Position numbers and translations under genes: made by a program
Shown here: positions 49,437 to 57,238 of the stretch, in pieces
How positions within the stretch are numbered: position 1 is the first letter of the stretch
How the letters are laid out: each line of letters starts with the position of its first letter
Notes under the pieces: generated by a model
Told to the model about the DNA's origin: nothing
The model's database searches: none
Seen by the model: only the letters and a program-made list of their open reading frames with translations
Source of the DNA: Mucilaginibacter kameinonensis
GTDB lineage: Bacteria > Bacteroidota > Bacteroidia > Sphingobacteriales > Sphingobacteriaceae
Length of the DNA stretch: 64,000 nucleotides
Direction: 5' to 3'
Assembly (NCBI RefSeq): GCF_003675385.1
Contig: NZ_RCWZ01000005.1
Location: forward strand, 620,001 to 684,000

Positions 49437-49769
49437 GTTAAAAAAATAAAGTTCTCAATAACAGGGAGTTTGTATCTGGCCAAACAACCCAATCAATTCC
49501 GCTTCTAATCTCCTCAAGCTATTTTCGCTACTATGCTAAAATACAACGCCAAATTTACGCATAAAATAAAGAAAACATGGCATTAGACCATATACACTAA
49601 GGGGCTTTTATGTAGCAACAATCTCTCGCTGATCGCAAACCGCAATTTTGATTGACATTTTTTCAATCCTATCAATTAAGCGCTTGACCAAAATCTAATC
49701 ATGATAAGAAAACACTGAAACTTAACTACCCGGTTATAAAATCTATACTTTTGGCCTCAGCCCCTACTT
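49437..49769. other. Divergent promoter region of the two TPR kinases
   Basis: 333 bases between the two start codons. The sequence ATTGACATTTTTTCAAT near 49651-49667 is an inverted repeat, but its spacing differs by one base from the TTGA-N6-TCAA boxes further right, and the second promoter element is absent. No other clear site is seen. Confidence 0.4.
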
Positions 49770-52079
49770 ATGAATAAGCTGTTTTTTAAAATCTTTATTC
49801 TTGTCCTGCTGTTATCCCGCTCTGCTTTCGGCAAATTGCATTACAGCCTCTCTCTTGATAATGATAAAGAACAGGTTGGCGAAAAGGCAGCCGGCAGCGA
49901 GGACACCGCAAAGATCAACGTGCTGCTCCGCTTAGCATCTATATATGTAAACAAACCCGGCGAACGGGCCGACGATCTGAATAATGCCATTAATTATGGG
50001 AACCAGGCCCTTTCGTTAAGTCATCAATATCATTTTCCATTACAGGAAATTACCGCCTACAGCCTGCTTTCACAAAGCTACCGCGAAAAAAAAGACATAG
50101 CTACAGGTAGAAGATATGCCGAACTTGGCGTTAAGCTACTTCCCAAAAATGCTATAACTATAGAAGCAGCTGACGCACTGGCCGAACTATCAACCTACTA
50201 TGATGCCACCAATTCGGATAGCCTTATTATTAAGATAAACTATTTTGCAAAGTCGGTTGGCATTTTGAGAAAAATAGCGCCAGGTACCAGGAAGCTTGCT
50301 GATGGGCTGAAGTTTCTTGGAGATCTGAAGAATAGCAAATATGACCTTAAAGATGCAGTCTCGCTTTTAAACGAATCATTGAAACTTTATCAATCACTTG
50401 GGGTAAAACAATTACAGGATATTTATGATTTGCTTGGGGACGCACTCACCAGTTCAGGCAACACGGTAGAAGGCCTTTCATACCAGTTAAAAGCTTTGAA
50501 AACAGCTGAGCTGTTTAAGGATACCAGCCAAATGATAAGTACCATCTACTATCGTCTGGCCTTTACTTATAATTCCATCAATCAGGATAACAGAACGGCA
50601 GAATGCATGGAGAAGGCGCGCTATTATGCAATCAAAAACCACAATATTAACGACTGGATCATGATTTCGGGTAGCCTTGGGACTATCTATAACAAACTTG
50701 GGCGTTACCGGGAGGCCGTAAAAATCTGTGAAGAGGCCCTTATAAAATGTTCTTTTACCGATTATCAGAACCAAACTAATCTGATCACTAACCTGCTTTT
50801 CACGGCAACAGCTACAAAAAAGCTCGATAAAGCCTCTGGGTATTACAACCGGTTAAAAGAACTTACAGACGCTCATAATATCGAATTGAGCCCCACCGAC
50901 GCGGCAATGATAGAATACTTGATTGTGATGAAGAGGTTTCCAGAAGCGGCATTACAAGTTGAAAAGTTTATTAAATATGCTGCTGTTACCCAAAGCCTGA
51001 TATCTAAACAGAAAATAGAACATTATCAATTCCAGGTTGACTCTGCCGCGGGAAACTTCCTTTCGGCAATCATCCACCAGGAAAACGCGCATTTATTGCG
51101 GGACTCACTGCTCTCCCGTAACTATAATAAGCAGATCGGCAGGATGCAAATGACATTCGATCTGCAAAAGAAGGATCAGGAAATCGCTTTTAAAGCAAAG
51201 CATATTGACCTGTTAACCCATCAAAACCAGCTACAGAACAGCGCACTGCATAGCCAAAGAATGATCCGCAACTTGTTTATCGCCTCGGTGCTGCTATTGG
51301 TGGCTTTGCTCACCGTCCTTTACAATCGGTACAAGCTTAAGCATCGGGCAAACAATGATCTGCAGGAACAGCAAGAGGAAATCAACACGCAAAATGAATC
51401 ATTACGGCAATTGCTTGATGAACGGGAATGGCTTTTGAAAGAGGTACACCATCGCGTTAAGAATAACCTGCAAATCGTGATCAGTCTGCTTAATTCACAA
51501 CTAAGTAATATTAAAGATGTAGTAGCAATTGATGTGATCAGGGAAAGTCAGAACCGGATGCGGTCCATATCGCTGATCCATCAGAAGTTATACCAGTTTG
51601 ATAACCTCGCCACGATAGACGCGGGCGACTACATTCGGGAGATAGCACTTTATTTGCAAGAAAGCTTTGATACCATTGGGCATATCAAATTCCGGGTGAT
51701 TGCCGAACCAGTTAGGCTGGATGTTTCCCAGGCCGTACCTATCGGACTGATCTTGAACGAGGCGATAACAAATTCGATAAAATACGCATTCTCAGATCAG
51801 CATGATAAGCTGGTCACTATTAGTCTTTTCAATATTGATAATCATGTACGGTTAACCATCAGTGATAATGGGAAGGGGTTGCCTCCGGAGATTGACATCA
51901 AGCAATCAAAATCATTGGGGATGCAGCTTATGAACGGTTTAAGCCGCCAGATACGTGCCCTGTTAAAGATAACCAGCGAAAATGGGGTAACCATAGAGCT
52001 TGAATGGAAGCAGACAGATCCTTTCGAAACTTCAACGCATCGTAACAAGATTATTAACGAGAGTTTCAGTTCTTTGTAA
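49770..52079 (+). CDS. TPR sensor histidine kinase of HisKA_2 type, copy 2
   Basis: 769 residues with the same architecture as the divergent neighbour. Signal peptide (MNKLFFKIFILVLLLSRSAF), TPR region (about 50-450; for example LGTIYNKLGRYREAVKICEE), membrane helix about 501-520 and a coiled coil. The acceptor box is WLLKEVHHRVKNNLQIVISL (H560/H561), and the HATPase has NEAITNSIKYAFSD, SDNGKGLP and SLGMQLMNGL. The shared EVHHRVKNNLQI and NEAITN boxes show the two are duplicates that have diverged in the sensing half. No receiver gene is next to it. Confidence 0.9.
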   Translation: MNKLFFKIFILVLLLSRSAFGKLHYSLSLDNDKEQVGEKAAGSEDTAKINVLLRLASIYVNKPGERADDLNNAINYGNQALSLSHQYHFPLQEITAYSLLSQSYREKKDIATGRRYAELGVKLLPKNAITIEAADALAELSTYYDATNSDSLIIKINYFAKSVGILRKIAPGTRKLADGLKFLGDLKNSKYDLKDAVSLLNESLKLYQSLGVKQLQDIYDLLGDALTSSGNTVEGLSYQLKALKTAELFKDTSQMISTIYYRLAFTYNSINQDNRTAECMEKARYYAIKNHNINDWIMISGSLGTIYNKLGRYREAVKICEEALIKCSFTDYQNQTNLITNLLFTATATKKLDKASGYYNRLKELTDAHNIELSPTDAAMIEYLIVMKRFPEAALQVEKFIKYAAVTQSLISKQKIEHYQFQVDSAAGNFLSAIIHQENAHLLRDSLLSRNYNKQIGRMQMTFDLQKKDQEIAFKAKHIDLLTHQNQLQNSALHSQRMIRNLFIASVLLLVALLTVLYNRYKLKHRANNDLQEQQEEINTQNESLRQLLDEREWLLKEVHHRVKNNLQIVISLLNSQLSNIKDVVAIDVIRESQNRMRSISLIHQKLYQFDNLATIDAGDYIREIALYLQESFDTIGHIKFRVIAEPVRLDVSQAVPIGLILNEAITNSIKYAFSDQHDKLVTISLFNIDNHVRLTISDNGKGLPPEIDIKQSKSLGMQLMNGLSRQIRALLKITSENGVTIELEWKQTDPFETSTHRNKIINESFSSL

Positions 52080-52189
52080 ACTCTCCCAACAAGATACTTC
52101 AAACTAAGAACCTCGCGGAAAGTAACTGGCTAAGTAAAGAAACGCCCAGGCTGAACACTACATACAAATAACCCGACCAAATAAAAGAA

Positions 52190-52227
52190 TTGATAATTAT
52201 CAATGCCCTTTCTTATTTCATATCAAT
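52190..52227 (+). promoter_or_regulatory. FNR-type promoter module 1
   Basis: The perfect box TTGATAATTATCAA (52190-52203) is followed by 17 bp (TGCCCTTTCTTATTTCA) and TATCAAT (52221-52227). The module ends 70 bp before the VOC-NTF2 start codon. Same layout and spacing as modules at 55629, 60606, 62877 and 62993. Confidence 0.7.
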
Positions 52228-52297
52228 GTGTGGTCAAAGCTAAAACAACAATTTTGTCATGTTCACAAATGAATGAAAAACACTAAAAAACAAGAAC

Positions 52298-53194
52298 ATG
52301 TCAACAAAAGCACAAATATTAGGTATCGACCATGTTGGTATCAATGTACCCGACCTACAACAGGCTATAGACTTCTTCAGTGATATTTTCGGTTTCTCGG
52401 CGATTACACAGCTCGGCCCATTTCCGCTCGACGCCGCATGGAAAGCAAACAACAATATGCATCCCGATACAGGTGCAGTTACGATCAAAATGGTACACGC
52501 GGGCATCGGCGCAAGCATTGAAGTTTTTACCTATGACAATAACCAGGGAAACAAATCACATCCGGGAAGTGATGATATCGGCGCAAGCCACATTGGTTTC
52601 TATACCGCGAACATGGATGAAGCAGTTGAATTCTTAAAATCAAAAGGTATCAAGTTTCTGGGTGAGCCTTTCCTGATGCCATCGGGCGATACCGAAGGTG
52701 AAACATGGGTATATTTTCTTTCTCCATGGGGAGCAAAGATGGAGCTTGTTTCTTATCCAAAGGGCAAAGGCTATGAGAAAAGCAACCCGGCAAAAGTACT
52801 TTGGTCGCCCAAAAGCAGCGTTAAGAATATAATACTTACTGAAGACGAGATCAAGGCTTTGGTAGAACGCCATCTTGAGCTTTGGAACGAACAGGATGAA
52901 GACAAACGCAAGGTTATACTCAATGAGATCTATGCGCCAGATATGGAAATGGTCGATCGCCATTTTATTGCAAACGGTCACAATGAAATAGAAGGCTTTA
53001 TCGTTGGTTTACATCAAAAAAATCCAGACTTCCGTTTCACTCACGCCAAACCGATCAATATTCACCATAACATCGCCCGTTTATTTTGGCAGGTAGGTAA
53101 CGAGGCCAAACCAGATGCCGTTACTGGTATGGACCTGTTTGTGATTGAAAACGGAAAAGTGCAAAAGCTTTATGTTTTTGTAGGAGAAGAATAA
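52298..53194 (+). CDS. Fusion of a VOC (glyoxalase-fold) domain and an NTF2/SnoaL-like domain
   Basis: 298 residues, cytoplasmic. Residues 1-150 form a two-module VOC domain (ILGIDHVGINVPDLQQAIDF, ASHIGFYTANMDEAVEFLKS, WVYFLSPWGAKMELVSYPKG), with H11, H97-type and E-type metal-ligand candidates. Residues about 180-298 form a SnoaL-like cone (IKALVERHLELWNEQDEDKR, YAPDMEMVDRHFIANGHNEI, MDLFVIENGKVQKLYVFVGE). VOC enzymes act on small molecules by metal chemistry (dioxygenases, lyases, isomerases); SnoaL folds bind or cyclise polycyclic or aromatic compounds. The joined domains suggest consecutive steps on one small substrate, which I cannot name. It stands alone behind FNR-type module 1 and ends at a strong hairpin. 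Confidence 0.82.
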   Translation: MSTKAQILGIDHVGINVPDLQQAIDFFSDIFGFSAITQLGPFPLDAAWKANNNMHPDTGAVTIKMVHAGIGASIEVFTYDNNQGNKSHPGSDDIGASHIGFYTANMDEAVEFLKSKGIKFLGEPFLMPSGDTEGETWVYFLSPWGAKMELVSYPKGKGYEKSNPAKVLWSPKSSVKNIILTEDEIKALVERHLELWNEQDEDKRKVILNEIYAPDMEMVDRHFIANGHNEIEGFIVGLHQKNPDFRFTHAKPINIHHNIARLFWQVGNEAKPDAVTGMDLFVIENGKVQKLYVFVGEE

Positions 53195-53217
53195 GCTAAA
53201 TCGCGCTAACTTAAAAC

Positions 53218-53250
53218 AATCCGGGCCGGTTATATTTATCGGCCCGGATT
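53218..53250. terminator. Bidirectional hairpin between convergent genes
   Basis: Perfect 11-bp stem (53218-53228 with 53240-53250, core CCGGGCCG/CGGCCCGG) and 11-base loop, lying between the VOC-NTF2 stop and the stop of the minus-strand TlpA lipoprotein. Serves both genes by position; U-tracts are short. Confidence 0.75.
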
Positions 53251-53272
53251 ATTCATGAAAACCCTGGGCAAT

Positions 53273-54025
53273 TTAGCTTAAAGCTACATCAATAGTTTTT
53301 GAAATCTGCTCGCCTATGTCCTGGCCTGACTGGAAAAACTGTTTCAACATACCATTTTTATCGATAACCAGGCTTGTTGGATAATTATGGATGGCGTATG
53401 TTTTGATCACATCGTTTGCCTTAACCAACTGTTGAAAATTGAAGGGATGCGACTTCAAAAATTTGGTTACAGCCGGCCCGTCATTGAAAGTAATCCCCAG
53501 AAATACCACCGCCTTGCCTTTATATTTCTTTACAAGTTCATTTAAGCTACCCATCTCTGTAAGGCAAGGCGGGCAGGTAGTGAACCAGAAATTTACTACC
53601 ACAACCTTCCCCTTCAAATCGGATAGTTGCACGGTATGTCCTTTCGGGTCGGTTCCCGAAAAGGATGCCGCCTGGTGCCCTGTCATGGCTTGCAGTGTTT
53701 CCATCTGGGTAGTTGATGCTGCTATCATTTCCTCTTTCATTTTATCGGTAAACTGAACAAGGTGTATGATACCATTTGCATCATCTGTTTCATCATGTTT
53801 GCTGATCATCTTGTCTGCACCCCAGGCCTGTTTTACACTGTCCAGTTTATCGGCACTGATCTTTGCACCATCAGGCAATACATAGGTAATGTTTCGGGTT
53901 GCCTGGTTGGTTCCTGTATTAGTTGCATCAGTTGCCTTCTCTGTTAATACCCTTGACTTACATGCGATTAAACCGCTCATTGCCGAAATAGCCAGGATGC
54001 CGGTTGTTGTTCTTATAGATCTCAC
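53273..54025 (-). CDS. TlpA-like thioredoxin-fold lipoprotein
   Basis: 250 residues; lipobox Cys C22 (SAMSGLIACKSRV), so it is membrane-anchored in the periplasm. An N-terminal segment of about 110 residues is unassigned. The thioredoxin fold follows: GTDPKGHTVQLSDLKGKVVV then VNFWFTTCPPCLTEMGSLNE with the redox pair C151-P-P-C154, and HNYPTSLVIDKNG containing the cis-proline. It reduces disulphides or peroxides in the envelope, perhaps in cytochrome c maturation or oxidative stress. It is divergent from a second TlpA-type gene; the 426-bp spacer has a perfect FNR-type box. Confidence 0.85.
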   Translation of the reverse strand: MRSIRTTTGILAISAMSGLIACKSRVLTEKATDATNTGTNQATRNITYVLPDGAKISADKLDSVKQAWGADKMISKHDETDDANGIIHLVQFTDKMKEEMIAASTTQMETLQAMTGHQAASFSGTDPKGHTVQLSDLKGKVVVVNFWFTTCPPCLTEMGSLNELVKKYKGKAVVFLGITFNDGPAVTKFLKSHPFNFQQLVKANDVIKTYAIHNYPTSLVIDKNGMLKQFFQSGQDIGEQISKTIDVALS

Positions 54026-54451
54026 TTAAATTTCGTAATTGTTTAACAATAAACTGCGGGTGGCAAAGCTATCTGGATATCCCTTCCTTAGCGATGACTA
54101 TTGTCAAAATCAGAAATTGACCATACACACTATTGGTCAACTATTTAATTGACTCATACAGGAATTAAGCAATGGTGCTTTTTGATAAACATCAATGGAC
54201 AATAAATGCAACAAGCCCATCTTTGGCCGATTATTAATGAGGGAGATGATGACAGGAAATAACGTTTAAAATAAACATCCATAAAGGAACTGCAAAGGTG
54301 TTAAACCACACTTATTCTCCCTGGCCTTCGATTTATAAAACAAACAAATAACACCGTCCTACCCTCGCGATTCGTATCGCATAATATCAAAACCTCAACG
54401 TCATCGAATTATCAATAGGTTTCCTTTAACCAATTACCCACCATTATTAAA
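54026..54451. other. Divergent region between the two TlpA genes
   Basis: 426 bases with no gene. It holds an inverted repeat TTGACCA (54117-54123) / TGGTCAA (54134-54140) with a 10-base spacer, and a perfect FNR-type box at 54182-54195. Confidence 0.5.
54182..54195. promoter_or_regulatory. FNR-type box without the second element
   Basis: TTGATAAACATCAA, a perfect TTGAT-N4-ATCAA palindrome. It is 157 bp from the TlpA lipoprotein start (minus) and 256 bp from the TlpA-DUF4369 start (plus). Neither side shows TATCAAT at the 17-bp spacing, so it may act from a more distant position or in repression. Confidence 0.55.
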
Positions 54452-55588
54452 ATGAAAAAAATATTTATAGCGCTTTTAGTAGCCATACCATTCATTTCCA
54501 CCGCACAAAACAACGCTTTCACTATTAAAGGAGCTCTTGAAAATTCTGTCCCCGGCGATAGTGCCTTGATACAGTACACTGCACCTTCCGGTGTCCATCA
54601 GCAGATAGCGACATCAGTTATCGACGGACATTTTACCTTTAACGGAGTTGTCACCGAACCTACCAAAGCAGAGATTTCGCTTAAACATAAAATACTCAAA
54701 GATGGTAAAGACGATAAGCTGGAGCTTTATCTTGTACAAGGCACCACAATTATCCAGGGCAAATCAACCTTTGAGGATGCCGTTGTAAGCGGTACCAGGC
54801 TAAATGAAGAATACCTGTTATACCGTACTGAAGAGAAGTTTTTTGATAGTAAATACCAGACATTGGAAGCCGAAGCCAATGCTGCAACCGAAGAAGAACG
54901 CAAATCGGCGAGCTTTAAAGCAAAGCAACATATCGAAGAAGCCGCTATCGATTCGGCCTATTATATTTCAAAACAACGATTCGCTGAAAATCATACGGCA
55001 TCGATAGCCGGAATCCTGGCCTTAAATGACTACGCTTATACCGCCGATTATTCATTGCTCAAACCCATATTTGATAAATTTGGAGAAGATGTAAAAGGCA
55101 GTAAAGAAGGCAGATTTTTTTTAGCAAAACTGGAAAAACTGAAAATCACTGCTATTGGCAAAATACTACCCGACTTCGCCGAACCGGACGCCAGCGGCAA
55201 CCTTGTAAAATTATCTTCTTTACGGGGTAAGTACGTATTGATCGATTTCTGGGCTCCATGGTGTACTCCCTGTCGCGCGGAGAACCCTAATGTTGTAAAG
55301 GCCTACGAACATTTTCATGATAAAGGCTTTACAGTATTGGGTGTTTCATTGGATGGCCCAAAGTACCGTGACAGCTGGTTAAAAGCCATTAAAGATGACC
55401 ACCTAAGCTGGCCCCAGGTTTCCGAATTTAAATACATGAATGACACGGCTGCGAAACTTTATGGCATTAACGCGATCCCTCAAAACTTCCTGATCGACCC
55501 CGAAGGCAGGGTGATTGCTAAAAATCTGCGTGGAGAAGCATTAGAGCGTAAACTGAAACAATTACTTAACCAAGGCGGGCTTCAGTAA
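54452..55588 (+). CDS. TlpA-type thioredoxin with N-terminal DUF4369 domain
   Basis: 378 residues, exported (MKKIFIALLVAIPFISTAQ). The N-terminal DUF4369-type beta domain (FTIKGALENSVPGDSALIQY, KLELYLVQGTTIIQGKSTFE) is followed by a helical linker. The thioredoxin domain begins near residue 240 (ILPDFAEPDASGNLVKLSSL), with active site W270-C271-T-P-C274 (FWAPWCTPCRAENP) and NAIPQNFLIDPEGRVIAKNL containing the cis-proline. This is a Bacteroidota-specific envelope oxidoreductase family of unknown partner. It is transcribed away from the other TlpA-type gene. Shortly after the stop an inverted repeat surrounds the next promoter. Confidence 0.87.
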   Translation: MKKIFIALLVAIPFISTAQNNAFTIKGALENSVPGDSALIQYTAPSGVHQQIATSVIDGHFTFNGVVTEPTKAEISLKHKILKDGKDDKLELYLVQGTTIIQGKSTFEDAVVSGTRLNEEYLLYRTEEKFFDSKYQTLEAEANAATEEERKSASFKAKQHIEEAAIDSAYYISKQRFAENHTASIAGILALNDYAYTADYSLLKPIFDKFGEDVKGSKEGRFFLAKLEKLKITAIGKILPDFAEPDASGNLVKLSSLRGKYVLIDFWAPWCTPCRAENPNVVKAYEHFHDKGFTVLGVSLDGPKYRDSWLKAIKDDHLSWPQVSEFKYMNDTAAKLYGINAIPQNFLIDPEGRVIAKNLRGEALERKLKQLLNQGGLQ

Positions 55589-55591
55589 TTA

Positions 55592-55653
55592 AAAAAAGCA
55601 GGAATGATGCGACCCTCAACTTTATTCATTGACATTTATCAACCTGCTTTTTT
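55592..55653. repeat. Inverted repeat flanking an FNR-type box
   Basis: AAAAAAGCAGG (55592-55602) is the exact complement of CCTGCTTTTTT (55643-55653). The 40-base loop contains the box at 55629-55642. As RNA it would be a terminator-like hairpin ending in T residues for the TlpA gene, with the next gene's operator inside the loop. Confidence 0.6.
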
Positions 55654-55666
55654 ATCTTATATCAAT
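55629..55666 (+). promoter_or_regulatory. FNR-type promoter module 2
   Basis: TTGACATTTATCAA (one change from perfect), 17 bp (CCTGCTTTTTTATCTTA), then TATCAAT at 55660-55666, ending 52 bp before the SnoaL start codon at 55719. Spacing is identical to the other modules. Confidence 0.68.
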
Positions 55667-55718
55667 TTGCAGGAGAAGAGTATTTCAAACCTTTGTATCA
55701 AATCTATAAAAGAACTAT

Positions 55719-56177
55719 ATGAAAACTCCAACAAATTCAGAAAATGAAAAAGTGATCCGTGAGCTTTATCGTGTCGCGGAAATCCAGGATAGCAAAGCTT
55801 TTGCAGCTCTTTTTACAGACGACGGCTACTTTTGGGACATATCTGCAGGCGCAAAATATTATGGGGCGGATATTGGCAAAACTGTTGATATCTATTCAAC
55901 CGCCTTCCCTGATATGCACCGCGAACTATACGATTTTTATGTAAGGGACGAAGAAAATGTAGTGGTGGTTGAATTATCCCTTAACGGTACACACAAAGGT
56001 CCGTTACAATTGCCGGCCGGCACAATTCCGGCTACCGGAAATGAAATACATACGCCTTGCTGCGACGTGTTTCACCTGGAAAATGGCAAGGTAAAATCAT
56101 TTCATTGTTATACTGCCGGCACTATTCTACTCGGTCAACTTGGTGTATTTGGGAATTTAAGTGCAGTGTTACAGTAA
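55719..56177 (+). CDS. SnoaL/NTF2-like protein
   Basis: 152 residues, cytoplasmic, of the normal length for a single SnoaL cone. Features include VIRELYRVAEIQDSKAFAAL, FTDDGYFWDISAG, YSTAFPDMHRELYDFYV, LPAGTIPATGNEIHTPCCDV and FHLENGKVKSFHCYTAGTIL. The pattern F-TDDG, FPD and A-G-x-I-P-A-T resembles polyketide cyclase and ester-cyclase type members that bind aromatic or cyclic substrates. No catalytic assignment is safe. It lies behind FNR-type module 2 and is followed after 44 bp by a monooxygenase-type gene, so the two probably share a transcript. Confidence 0.8.
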   Translation: MKTPTNSENEKVIRELYRVAEIQDSKAFAALFTDDGYFWDISAGAKYYGADIGKTVDIYSTAFPDMHRELYDFYVRDEENVVVVELSLNGTHKGPLQLPAGTIPATGNEIHTPCCDVFHLENGKVKSFHCYTAGTILLGQLGVFGNLSAVLQ

Positions 56178-56221
56178 TTGTATCGCCAGAGGCTACAATT
56201 AATTCATTAATAGTTAAAAAC

Positions 56222-56602
56222 ATGGAAAATTCAATTAAAGCAGGAACATCAAACGATCACGATAAAACACTTCCAACAGATATTACCGTAAGTGCCTATT
56301 ATCGTGTGCATCCGGATGATCGTCAGATATTCATCGACGCCGTGGTTCCGGAAATGACAGCGGCAAACAAATTGCCGGGGTGTATCTATTACGCCTTTTC
56401 TCAGGACCTTACCGATCCAAACACCTTTCACCTTCTCGAGGGCTGGGCAAACGAAGAGGCCTATGAACGTCATGAAAACGCCGAAACATTTTTAACCGCA
56501 TTAAGCACCGTGGTTAAAAACGTCCGGATCCTTGATCGCCAGGGCGTTCGGTATGACATCGCCAAGATCCATATCGACGATCCAAGAGGTAAAGTGTCGT
56601 AA
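56222..56602 (+). CDS. ABM-family (antibiotic biosynthesis monooxygenase-like) protein
   Basis: The frame is open from 56057 but that part overlaps the SnoaL gene. The ATG at 56222 (MENSIKAGTSNDHDKTLP) gives a 126-residue product of normal size and is chosen. The single ferredoxin-like ABM domain reads ITVSAYYRVHPDDRQIFIDA, VVPEMTAANKLPGCIYYAFS and FHLLEGWANEEAYERHENAE, with the conserved H in the last segment. Family members are cofactor-free quinone-forming monooxygenases, haem-degrading enzymes or stress proteins. Sitting 44 bp after the SnoaL gene under FNR-type module 2, it probably acts on a related aromatic compound, though this is inference. Confidence 0.82.
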   Translation: MENSIKAGTSNDHDKTLPTDITVSAYYRVHPDDRQIFIDAVVPEMTAANKLPGCIYYAFSQDLTDPNTFHLLEGWANEEAYERHENAETFLTALSTVVKNVRILDRQGVRYDIAKIHIDDPRGKVS

Positions 56603-56689
56603 CCAATTAGTTTCAGATGCTGAGTATTATAACGGGCAGCCTGAATGGCTGCCCATTTTGCTTTATATTACCCCAAAACATCTAAAAGC

Positions 56690-56785
56690 CGTCATTGCGA
56701 GGAACGAAGCAATCGCACGGAAGTAGAGGCGCTATACAAAGTCGCCCTGTATAGTTCGCGATTGCTTCGTTCCTCAGCAATGACG
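56690..56785. repeat. REP-like long palindrome
   Basis: The left arm 56690-56716 (CGTCATTGCGAGGAACGAAG then CAATCGC) is the reverse complement of 56758-56785 except for one inserted A. An inner GCTATAC/GTATAG pair extends the stem. The sequence GTCATTGCGAGGAACGAAGC is a widespread bacterial REP-type theme, moved by REP-associated tyrosine transposases. A shortened relative is at 20876-20913. No transposase is in the window. Confidence 0.8.
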
Positions 56786-56854
56786 TTTTTCTAAATTATT
56801 TTCAAAGTAGCTTCCAGCAAAATGATATCCAACAGTATCGATTAAAAAGCGGGA

Positions 56855-56892
56855 TTGATAAATATCAAGGCAGTTATTTAGCGTAGGTCAAC
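56855..56892 (+). promoter_or_regulatory. FNR-type box with weak second element
   Basis: Perfect TTGATAAATATCAA at 56855-56868. After 17 bp comes GGTCAAC (56886-56892), which resembles TGTCAAT of the module at 62993, but the pyrimidine-rich core is poor. It lies 346 bp upstream of the kinase gene at 57239, so a long leader or a decayed promoter is possible. Confidence 0.45.
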
Positions 56893-57147
56893 AGGTAGTT
56901 TTTAAATAGTCCAGACCTTTGGTAATGGATACTTGAAACAATACTCCTGCTAACAAGCCCCACACTAATCCGGAACCGGATCAATAAGGCACATTGCACT
57001 TAATGCCCCCAACCAGGGCAAATTGCTTCAAACCCAATACGGTTACCGAAATATCGCAGACTCTCGAAATATCGGGAATTTAATGAGTTTCAAATCGTAA
57101 GCAATTGAAAAAGAACTATCTCTTCGCGGGCATGCAGATTGCTGATA

Positions 57148-57193
57148 AAGCGTATTATTTGTTCAAAAAATGCTTTGAACAAATAATACGCTT
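57148..57193. repeat. Perfect 20-bp inverted repeat before the kinase gene
   Basis: Arms 57148-57167 and 57174-57193 (AAGCGTATTATTTGTTCAAA and its exact complement) have a 6-base loop, AAATGC. It ends 45 bp before the kinase ATG. No U-tract follows, so it is not a usual terminator; it could be an operator, a leader hairpin or a relic of a mobile palindrome. Confidence 0.75.
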
Positions 57194-57238
57194 AGCTAAA
57201 CCTAACAAAACCGTGCAGAGGAATAATCAAATACAAAA

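Larger units (their letters stand above)
56603..57238. other. Intergenic region rich in palindromes
   Basis: 636 bases with no convincing gene. It contains a REP-like element (56690-56785), a perfect FNR-type box (56855-56868) and a perfect 20-bp inverted repeat (57148-57193) before the kinase start. Confidence 0.55.

Noticed and set aside
49651..49667. ATTGACATTTTTTCAAT between the divergent TPR kinases as an FNR-type box
   Set aside because: The spacing between half-sites is one base too long and TATCAAT does not occur at the 17-bp position, so I do not count it with the regulon.
56057..56221. Upstream-extended start of the ABM-type gene
   Set aside because: It would overlap the SnoaL gene by 121 bases in another frame and adds residues without family similarity; the ATG at 56222 fits the domain.
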